In this document: positions 1 to 5,165 of the stretch, in pieces
Position numbering within the stretch: position 1 is the stretch's first letter
How the letters are laid out: every line of letters starts with the position of its first letter
DNA from: Parafilimonas sp.
GTDB lineage: Bacteria > Bacteroidota > Bacteroidia > Chitinophagales > Chitinophagaceae
Direction: 5' to 3'
NCBI GenBank assembly: GCA_023251275.1
Contig: JAHEZC010000243.1
Location: 1-5,165 of the forward strand
DNA: 5,165 nt
Notes under the pieces: generated by a model
Database searches by the model: none
Seen by the model: the letters and a program-made list of their open reading frames with translations, nothing else
What the model was told of the DNA's origin: nothing
Position numbers and translations under genes: made by a program

Positions 1-29
1 AAGCAATACAATAAATATTGGCAGGAAAT

Positions 30-1085
30 TTAATTCAGGACAGGATTTTGCTTCTGCATTAATTCTTCATCTTTTTTCACCTGGAGTTCCCAGGCCCAGG
101 CTGTGCGCATCATATCAGGCAAGTCGTATTTAATCTGCCAGCCCAATGCTTTTACAGCACGGTCATTGTTGGCATAAATGGCTACCACATCTCCAGATCT
201 TCTCTGGCCAATTTTGTAATTCAATTTGATCCCGCTAACGGTTTCAAATGCTTTTATTGCTTCAAGCACAGTAACACCATTTCCGGTACCAAGATTAAAT
301 ACGTCACAATTTGTAATATTCTTTTTTTCAACCAGGTATTGTAATGCAAGTGTGTGGGCATGCGCAATGTCGCACACATGCACATAATCGCGTATGCAAC
401 TGCCGTCCCTGGTATCATAATCATTGCCATACACAATCAACTGAGGCAATTTTTCGATTGCTGTCTGGGTAATAGCAGGAACAAGATTTTGCGGCTTGCC
501 GAGAGGCAATTCTCCGATCAAAGCTGAAGGATGAGCGCCGACGGGATTAAAGTAACGCAACAGCACAGAATTGTAGTGATAGCTTTCAGAAAATTCATTG
601 ATAATTTCTTCTCCCATCTGCTTGGTGGCCCCATAGGGTGATTCTGCTTTTTTAATCGGTGATTCTTCGGTGACAGGAATTTTATCCGGATTGCCATATA
701 CAGTACAGGAAGACGAAAAAACAAAATAAGGAACGGAAAATTCCTTTACACATTTAAGCAGGTTGATAAGAGAGAATAAATTATTTTCAAAATAATCCAG
801 CGGCATTTCCACCGATTCACTTACAGATTTATAAGCTGCAAAATGAACGACGCCCATTATATCTTCATTTTCCTGGAAAACCGCAAGCGTTTCATCAAAG
901 TTTTTCAGATCAACTTTATAATTTTTCAACTTTTTGCCCGTAATTTTTTCTATACCATCTGTTAAATAAGTAGTGGAGCGGGAATTATCGTCAATACTGA
1001 TTACATCAAACCCATTTTCAATGAGATCAACTATTGTATGGGAGCCAATATAACCGCAACCGCCTGTAACTAATATTTTCTGCAT
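30..1085 (-). CDS. galE: UDP-glucose 4-epimerase
   Basis: Cytoplasmic NAD-dependent epimerase of the extended short-chain dehydrogenase family. It interconverts UDP-glucose and UDP-galactose, serving the Leloir pathway and the supply of sugars for surface polysaccharides. The 351-residue length is normal for GalE. Visible features are the N-terminal Rossmann NAD motif GGCGYIG (residues 8-14), an HFAAYKSV segment (81-88), the SSSCTVYG serine region (124-131), the catalytic YGATK with Tyr151 and Lys155, the substrate-binding RYFNPVGAHPSALIGE (177-192), and RDYVHVCDIA (232-241). The C-terminal RRSGDVVAIYAN (295-306) is the sugar-pocket segment. By my alignment, the gate position that is Tyr299 in E. 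coli GalE and Cys307 in human GALE is Ile303 here, which may widen the pocket for N-acetylated UDP-sugars. It lies 48 bases after the phosphate transporter gene on the same strand. It could be read through from that gene or use its own weak promoter. The family assignment is very secure; the exact substrate range is not. Confidence 0.97.
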   Translation of the reverse strand: MQKILVTGGCGYIGSHTIVDLIENGFDVISIDDNSRSTTYLTDGIEKITGKKLKNYKVDLKNFDETLAVFQENEDIMGVVHFAAYKSVSESVEMPLDYFENNLFSLINLLKCVKEFSVPYFVFSSSCTVYGNPDKIPVTEESPIKKAESPYGATKQMGEEIINEFSESYHYNSVLLRYFNPVGAHPSALIGELPLGKPQNLVPAITQTAIEKLPQLIVYGNDYDTRDGSCIRDYVHVCDIAHAHTLALQYLVEKKNITNCDVFNLGTGNGVTVLEAIKAFETVSGIKLNYKIGQRRSGDVVAIYANNDRAVKALGWQIKYDLPDMMRTAWAWELQVKKDEELMQKQNPVLN

Positions 1086-1103
1086 AAACTAAAAATGGAG
1101 CTG

Positions 1104-1111
1104 CAAAGTAA
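1104..1111 (-). promoter_or_regulatory. Possible -7-like element before galE
   Basis: TTACTTTG on the minus strand matches TAnnTTTG at seven of eight positions and lies 19 bases before ATG 1085. A TTG sits upstream in the TTTTTG run at 1126-1131, but at only 14 bases spacing, shorter than the usual 17-23. It is a weak candidate for separate transcription of galE. Confidence 0.25.
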
Positions 1112-1133
1112 ACAAAAGTTGGCGGCAAAAACA

Positions 1134-2273
1134 TCACTTAATGAAGAGATGAAGCACAGAATAAATACCTGCTGCCAATAAACCGCTAACAGGAATTGTA
1201 AGAATCCAGGCCCATACAAGATTTATGGTAACTCCCCATCTTACTGCAGATAAACGCTTGGTTGCACCTACACCGATGATAGCACCGGTAATGGTATGCG
1301 TTGTACTTACCGGTGCTCCTAAATTTGCCGCGGTAAATAAAGTAATAGCACCTGCTGTTTCAGCACAAACACCTTCAAGAGGGGTGACTTTAGTAATTTT
1401 TGTTCCCATGGTTTTTACAATTTTCCATCCCCCGCTCATTGTACCCAAACCGATAGCTGTATAACAAACAAAAGGTATCCACCAAGCTTCTCTTAATGCT
1501 TCTGATGCATCGTTAAATCTTCCATCGGCCACCATTGCTGCTGCAATAATGCCCATTACTTTTTGAGCATCACTGCCTCCATGACCAATACTGAACGTAG
1601 CAGAGGAAACAAGCTGCAGCTTTTTATACATGTTCGTTGTTCGATGTGCCGATTCTCCTTTCAGATAGTTATAAAAATAAGCACCCACGAAAATTATTCC
1701 AATCGTTAATAACCCATATCTCTCGAAATCTTTTTTAAACGGGATGAAAAAGAAACAAAGAAGGATTACAAGAGTAATAATAGATATTTTTAACCAAAAG
1801 TTTTTTTGAACAGTAACAATGGTAATGAACATAGAAATAATCATTCCAATCAGTGGCGCTAATAAAATAAATAAAAGTGTTTTATAAATGCTGGCTGCAT
1901 CAATGCTGTTAAAACTTGCGTGTGCAACTGCAGCGCCGGCAAAACCCCCGATGAGTGTATGAGAGGAAGAGGAAGGAATGCCATACCACCATGTTAAAAG
2001 ATTCCAGCAAATAGCAGCAAGGATTCCTGATAGTATTACAGTAAGTGTGATGGCATCTTTGTGAACTGTTGTGGCAACAGTATTGGCAACGGCATGATCA
2101 TGAAATATAAAGTAAGCCACGAAATTAAAAAAAGCTGCCCACACCACGGCCTGAAAAGGAGTTAGCACTTTTGTGGAAACTATTGTGGCAATTGAATTGG
2201 CTGCATCATGAAAACCGTTAATGAAATCAAAAGTTATGGCGAGTAAAATGATTACTATTAGTAATGCTGACAT
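1134..2273 (-). CDS. pit: PiT-family inorganic phosphate transporter
   Basis: Inner-membrane secondary transporter of the PiT (PHO4) family, which takes up inorganic phosphate, often as a metal-phosphate complex, with a cation. The 379-residue protein is very hydrophobic and shows the family's two inverted repeats. The first has GFHDAANSIA (20-29, a form of the GANDxANA signature) and YGIPSSSSHTLIGG (97-110). The second has SIGHGGSDAQKVMG (228-241) and GAPVSTTHTITGAIIGVG (319-336). About ten membrane segments can be drawn, including extra hydrophobic stretches between the repeats near 162-178 and 187-203. In the second signature the usual Asn before Asp235 is Ser234. The gene follows the DUF47 gene by 55 bases on the same strand, the classic pairing in which DUF47 proteins accompany PiT carriers. 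ATG at 2273 is preceded by A/T-rich sequence without a clear Shine-Dalgarno, as is common in Bacteroidota. Phosphate is the expected substrate; sulfate has been reported for some relatives and cannot be excluded. Confidence 0.95.
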   Translation of the reverse strand: MSALLIVIILLAITFDFINGFHDAANSIATIVSTKVLTPFQAVVWAAFFNFVAYFIFHDHAVANTVATTVHKDAITLTVILSGILAAICWNLLTWWYGIPSSSSHTLIGGFAGAAVAHASFNSIDAASIYKTLLFILLAPLIGMIISMFITIVTVQKNFWLKISIITLVILLCFFFIPFKKDFERYGLLTIGIIFVGAYFYNYLKGESAHRTTNMYKKLQLVSSATFSIGHGGSDAQKVMGIIAAAMVADGRFNDASEALREAWWIPFVCYTAIGLGTMSGGWKIVKTMGTKITKVTPLEGVCAETAGAITLFTAANLGAPVSTTHTITGAIIGVGATKRLSAVRWGVTINLVWAWILTIPVSGLLAAGIYSVLHLFIK

Positions 2274-2292
2274 AAATATTAATTACAGTTAG

Positions 2293-2300
2293 CAAATGTG
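2293..2300 (-). promoter_or_regulatory. Possible internal -7-like element before the phosphate transporter gene
   Basis: CACATTTG on the minus strand matches TAnnTTTG at seven of eight positions and lies 20 bases before ATG 2273. No supporting -33 element was found, so it may be chance; read-through from the DUF47 gene is the simpler explanation. Confidence 0.15.
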
Positions 2301-2328
2301 ATGATGGCTTTTCTCCCTGGTAAATCCT

Positions 2329-2976
2329 TTACGCATATTTTACAATAATAGATTCAATCACATTGGCTGCATCTTCACATTTGTCGGTGGCGGTTTCCAT
2401 TGCGTGGTAGATTTCTCTTTTTTTGATCACCTCTTTTGCATCAGGTTCGGTTTCAAATAAGCGGTCAATGCTCATATCGAAAATATCATCCGCCTGGTTT
2501 TCTATACTGTTTACTTTTACGAGTGCATCTGTGATCTGGCGCATATTTTTCATGTTGCGAAGCTCATTTACAGCACCTTTTATCTGGACGCAGCTTTGCT
2601 CTATAAGGTCGGTCATTTTTTGAATGCCTGCGTCATTGGGGTTTACGCGGTAAAAATTAATTTTTTTTGCAGACGAATAAATATAATCGGCAATATCGTC
2701 CAATGCGGAAGCAAGGTAATGAATGTCTTCACGGTCAAATGGCGTAATAAAATTTCTTCCCAACTCGGTAAATATTCTGTGCGTACTTTCATCATTTTTA
2801 TGCTCAAGGTCTTCTATTTGTTTTATCAATGAGCTTCGCCTGTCAAAATCTGTTTCCTGCACCACCAGTTTCAGTAATAAAGACATTTGATGTACTGTGG
2901 CGACCACTTCTTCGAATAACTCATAAAAAATTTTATTTTTTGGCATAAATATCCTGCCAATAGAATTTAAACCCAT
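2329..2976 (-). CDS. DUF47 / PhoU-like phosphate transport regulator
   Basis: Cytoplasmic, mostly helical protein of the PhoU-like DUF47 family (Pfam PhoU_div), encoded just upstream of its expected partner, the PiT transporter. Family members are thought to modulate PiT activity, probably at the membrane and with bound metal; the mechanism is not settled. I chose the ATG at 2976, giving 215 residues that begin MGLNSIGRIFMPKNKIFYEL, the usual family N-terminus. An in-frame ATG at 3027 would add 17 residues unlike the family. Two overlapping promoter-like TACCTTTA boxes also lie between these two starts. Visible family features are acidic, potentially metal-binding helices: EDLEHKNDESTHRIF (55-69), FDREDIHYLASALDDIADYI (80-99), IENQADDIFD (158-167) and ATDKCEDAANVIESI (196-210). 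It is the first gene of the minus-strand cluster and is divergent from the receptor gene, sharing the regulatory region with the Pho-box-like repeats. Family assignment is firm; the regulatory role is inferred from family and context. Confidence 0.92.
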   Translation of the reverse strand: MGLNSIGRIFMPKNKIFYELFEEVVATVHQMSLLLKLVVQETDFDRRSSLIKQIEDLEHKNDESTHRIFTELGRNFITPFDREDIHYLASALDDIADYIYSSAKKINFYRVNPNDAGIQKMTDLIEQSCVQIKGAVNELRNMKNMRQITDALVKVNSIENQADDIFDMSIDRLFETEPDAKEVIKKREIYHAMETATDKCEDAANVIESIIVKYA

Positions 2977-2989
2977 AAAGAAATTTTTG

Positions 2990-3003
2990 TAAAGGTAAAG
3001 GTA
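2990..3003 (-). promoter_or_regulatory. Overlapping -7-like boxes before the DUF47 gene
   Basis: On the minus strand TACCTTTA occurs twice in overlap (2996-3003 and 2990-2997), each matching TAnnTTTG at seven of eight positions. Either would place the transcript start only about 5-15 bases before ATG 2976, giving a leader as short as the one predicted for the divergent receptor gene. No convincing -33 element is visible. If real, this promoter rules out translation from the upstream ATG at 3027. Confidence 0.35.
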
Positions 3004-3031
3004 TGCCTGCCGGGGCTGATAAGGCATGAAT

Positions 3032-3048
3032 AATTAATAATAAATTAA
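3032..3048 (-). repeat. AT-rich direct repeat pair with 11-bp period
   Basis: On the minus strand TTAATT occurs twice (3043-3048 and 3032-3037) with 5 bases between, the same period as the array at 3061-3104 but out of phase with it. It faces the DUF47 gene and lies about 28 bases upstream of its candidate -7 boxes. The stretch is almost pure A/T, so chance similarity is quite possible. Confidence 0.25.
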
Positions 3049-3060
3049 TATTGAACCCGC

Positions 3061-3104
3061 GCTTAACATTGTGGTAATATTAGCTTAACATTCACGTAAC
3101 CTTG
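3061..3104 (+). promoter_or_regulatory. Pho-box-like array of four 11-bp direct repeats
   Basis: Four repeat units begin at 3061, 3072, 3083 and 3094, an exact 11-bp period. Their cores are TTAACA (3063), GTAATA (3074), TTAACA (3085) and GTAACC (3096), each followed by TT; the consensus is KTAAYMTT. Units one and three share an identical ten-base word, GCTTAACATT. Direct repeats at 11-bp spacing are the known binding pattern of PhoB in E. coli and PhoP in Bacillus subtilis, whose half-site is close to TTAACA with about 5 bases between copies. The array ends just before the -7 element of the receptor gene, a position suited to activation. It could also act on the DUF47-PiT genes, whose start lies 85 bases away. 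The repeat is directly visible; the bound regulator is inferred, because no phoB/phoR gene is in the window. Confidence 0.7.
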
Positions 3105-3110
3105 TAACTC

Positions 3111-3118
3111 CACCTTTG
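3111..3118 (+). promoter_or_regulatory. Bacteroidota-type -7 element for the TonB receptor gene
   Basis: CACCTTTG matches seven of eight positions of the Bacteroidota -7 consensus TAnnTTTG. It would start transcription near 3123-3126, leaving a leader of only about ten bases before ATG 3134. No good TTG-type -33 element is found at the usual distance; the Pho-box-like repeats occupy that place, which fits an activator-dependent promoter. Confidence 0.5.
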
Positions 3119-3133
3119 TGCAAAATTCAGCAC

Positions 3134-5165
3134 ATGCAATTCTATGCGCAATCAAAATTAATTTCTGTTTCTTTTTTATTTCTTTTTATAACCCAGATCT
3201 GTATAGCTCAAACCGGGAAAATTACCGGGGTGGTTTTAGATCAAAATAACAAACCTGTTATTGGAGCATCAATCACTGTTGTAAATGGAAAGCTGGGAGT
3301 TGCTACTGATCTTGATGGACATTTTTCACTTACACTCACGGCCGGTAAATATGAAATAAGTGTACTGGCATTGGGGTTCGCGTCAAAAAATATCAGTGAT
3401 GTGGAAGTAAAAGCAAATCAGCATACCGAACTGCAGGTAACACTTATTCCCACAACGAAAAACCTCGAAGCTGTAACTGTAAAGACGCCTGTGAAACGGG
3501 AGACCATCAATTCATTGATTCAATTTCAGAAAAATACTAACGCTGTTGCGCAGGTAGTGTCAGCAGAAGCTATCCGGCGTTCCCCGGATAAAAATACAGG
3601 CGAAGTTTTAAAACGTGTGCCTGGCACATCACTCCAGGAAAATAAATATGTCGTGATACGCGGATTGGCCGACAGGTACAACCAGGCTATGCTCAATGGC
3701 GTATTGCTTTCCAGTACAGAACCTGACAGGAAAACTTTTTCTTATGATATTTTCCCGGCTGCAATGATTGATAATATCATCATCAATAAAACATTTATCC
3801 CTGAATATTCCGGTGAATGGGCAGGTGGCTTAATACAAATAAATACAAAAGATATACCTGCTTCCAATTTTTTGAATATACAGGCGGGAACAGGCTTTAA
3901 TACAAATACTGTTGGTCATGATTTTTACAGTTATAAAGGCGGAAAGCTGGATTGGGCTGGGTTTGATGATGGCGCAAGAGCTTTACCCGATAACTTTCCC
4001 ACCAAAACAGCCTTTGCGGCATTGAATGCAGCAGATAAAACTGAAATAGGTAAACAAATAGCCGTTGATAAATTTTCCGTCAATAAAATAAATCCATTTT
4101 TAAATGCAGCCTTTCAATTGAATGGCGGTTTCAACTCTAAACTTTTTCAAAAAGATTTTGGCGCTATAGTTTCAGTCACCTATAACCGGAGCATTAAGAG
4201 ACTTGATTATCAAAACAGCTTTTATTCCATCAATGATCAAAAAGCCGATGCCAATTATAAATATTTCAGTAATAAATACAGTAACGATGTGTTATGGGGA
4301 GCATTGGCCAATTTTTCAATTAAGCTCAACAGCAATAACAAAATCAATTTCAAAAACATCATTAATGTAAATGCTTCTGATTACACCACATTGAGAACGG
4401 GACTGGACTTTGAATCCAACTCACAGGTAGGCGAAAGCATAAAAGCACGTGAACTGGGTTTCAGGGCAAATACTTTTTTTAGCACCTTACTTTCGGGAGA
4501 ACATAACATACCATCGCTCAAATCAAAACTGAATTGGTTTGGAAGTTTTAATATATTGGATCAATACATTCCGCAACAACGCCGTTTGCAATATAACCAG
4601 GCAGGAGGTGACCCCGGGGCCCCATACCTGGCGCTGCTTTCAAATACTTTGTCGCAAAAAAGCGGCAGCATATTTTATTCTGCTTTGTCTGATTATATAT
4701 ACAGTGCCGGCGGTGATCTTGCACACTATTTTAAATTGTTTTCGAGAGCGCAAACTGTAAAAGGCGGATATGTATTACAGATCAAAGACCGTCTCTATGA
4801 TTCAAGGCCGTTTGCAATCAACCTGCCATCTGATAATCCTGTTTTACGGGCATTAAATGAAGACCATATTTTTACTCCTGAGAATTTCGGCGCCACCAGT
4901 CCCTCATTGTTTCATTTTGATGAGGCCGAAGGTAACCAGTACAGGTATATGGCCAATACCATTTTAAATGCGGGGTATTTGCAGTTTGATAATTCTTTTG
5001 CAGACTGGCTGCGTATAGTATGGGGTGTACGCTATGAACATTTTGACCAGTTGGTAGGCAGCCCGCGTAAATCTGATGAAAGATTTGTGAACAGTGTGGT
5101 AGGTGATTTTTTGCCTGCTGTGAATACCACTTTCAAATTAAATAACAGAACCAATATAAGAGTGG
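3134..5165 (+). CDS. TonB-dependent outer-membrane receptor, N-terminal part (runs off the window)
   Basis: Outer-membrane ligand-gated transporter powered by TonB-ExbBD. The frame is open from ATG 3134 to the window end (677 codons, 3' end missing); receptors of this type usually have 800-1000 residues. This is the only ATG after the in-frame stop at 3086-3088. Domains in order: a signal peptide with hydrophobic core LISVSFLFLFI and likely cleavage after CIA (residue 25); a CarboxypepD_reg-like Ig-fold domain at about 28-106 (GKITGVVLD, PVIGASITV, GVATDLDGHFSL); a TonB-box-like LEAVTVKT (111-118); a plug at about 130-240 with SAEAIRRSPDKNTGEVLKRV, VVIRGLADRYNQAMLNG and YSGEWAGGLIQINTKD; then beta-barrel sequence. 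The barrel start carries KLDWAGFDDGARALP (271-285). No SusD gene is visible, but downstream sequence is missing. It is divergent from the DUF47-PiT genes and preceded by a Pho-box-like repeat array, suggesting phosphate-regulated uptake of a phosphorus compound. That ligand is inferred; the sequence itself does not name a substrate. Confidence 0.93.
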   Translation, partial: MQFYAQSKLISVSFLFLFITQICIAQTGKITGVVLDQNNKPVIGASITVVNGKLGVATDLDGHFSLTLTAGKYEISVLALGFASKNISDVEVKANQHTELQVTLIPTTKNLEAVTVKTPVKRETINSLIQFQKNTNAVAQVVSAEAIRRSPDKNTGEVLKRVPGTSLQENKYVVIRGLADRYNQAMLNGVLLSSTEPDRKTFSYDIFPAAMIDNIIINKTFIPEYSGEWAGGLIQINTKDIPASNFLNIQAGTGFNTNTVGHDFYSYKGGKLDWAGFDDGARALPDNFPTKTAFAALNAADKTEIGKQIAVDKFSVNKINPFLNAAFQLNGGFNSKLFQKDFGAIVSVTYNRSIKRLDYQNSFYSINDQKADANYKYFSNKYSNDVLWGALANFSIKLNSNNKINFKNIINVNASDYTTLRTGLDFESNSQVGESIKARELGFRANTFFSTLLSGEHNIPSLKSKLNWFGSFNILDQYIPQQRRLQYNQAGGDPGAPYLALLSNTLSQKSGSIFYSALSDYIYSAGGDLAHYFKLFSRAQTVKGGYVLQIKDRLYDSRPFAINLPSDNPVLRALNEDHIFTPENFGATSPSLFHFDEAEGNQYRYMANTILNAGYLQFDNSFADWLRIVWGVRYEHFDQLVGSPRKSDERFVNSVVGDFLPAVNTTFKLNNRTNIRV

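Noticed and set aside
254..724. Two short minus-strand open frames (254-436 and 518-724)
   Set aside because: They overlap galE in another frame, and galE has full-length family motifs. The short translations show no recognisable domain.
1225..1464. Plus-strand open frame of 79 codons
   Set aside because: It is antisense to the conserved C-terminal repeat of the phosphate transporter and has no start context or recognisable product.
2274..2328. Gap between the DUF47 and transporter genes considered as a terminator or regulatory RNA
   Set aside because: No stem-loop with a following T-run and no 11-bp repeats were found; it looks like an ordinary intra-operon spacer.
2423..2832. Two overlapping plus-strand open frames antisense to the DUF47 gene
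   Set aside because: They mirror a well-conserved helical protein and overlap each other out of frame; their hydrophobic look comes from reverse reading.
3029..3052. AT-rich run considered as a terminator hairpin or origin-like element
   Set aside because: The inverted ATTAA/TTAAT arms are only five A/T pairs without any G-C stem, and no coding sequence ends here, so neither reading is supported.
4539..4760. Plus-strand open frame of 73 codons
   Set aside because: It lies inside the TonB receptor gene in a different frame, and the receptor frame is continuous through it with sensible barrel sequence.

Overview
The window looks like a piece of a Bacteroidota chromosome, probably close to Chitinophagaceae or Sphingobacteriia. 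This rests on the AT-leaning base composition, A/T-rich start regions without clear Shine-Dalgarno sequences, TAnnTTTG-like -7 elements, a PhoU-like DUF47 protein paired with a short PiT transporter, and a TonB-dependent receptor that begins with a CarboxypepD_reg-like domain. The lineage is inferred from these traits; no marker gene is present.

Layout: three genes lie on the minus strand. In order of transcription they are a DUF47/PhoU-like protein (2976-2329), a PiT-family inorganic phosphate transporter (2273-1134) and a UDP-glucose 4-epimerase, galE (1085-30). The gaps are 55 and 48 bases, so co-transcription is possible, although galE may also have its own promoter. A divergent intergenic region (2977-3133) separates them from a plus-strand TonB-dependent outer-membrane receptor that starts at 3134 and is cut off by the window end after 677 codons. 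Bases 1-29 are too short to interpret. No RNA gene, mobile element, CRISPR array or clear hairpin terminator was seen.

The most interesting part is the divergent intergenic region. Bases 3061-3104 hold four direct repeats with an exact 11-bp period: TTAACA, GTAATA, TTAACA and GTAACC, each separated by 5 bases. This is the architecture of a Pho box, the binding site of PhoB/PhoP response regulators, and it resembles the Bacillus TTAACA-type box closely. It ends 6-9 bases before a -7-like element (CACCTTTG) in front of the receptor gene. Together with the DUF47-PiT pair on the other side, this suggests a phosphate-responsive locus. In that model the receptor would carry a phosphorus-containing ligand across the outer membrane, and PiT, modulated by DUF47, would carry phosphate across the inner membrane. 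The receptor's substrate is not shown by its sequence, so this role is inferred from context.
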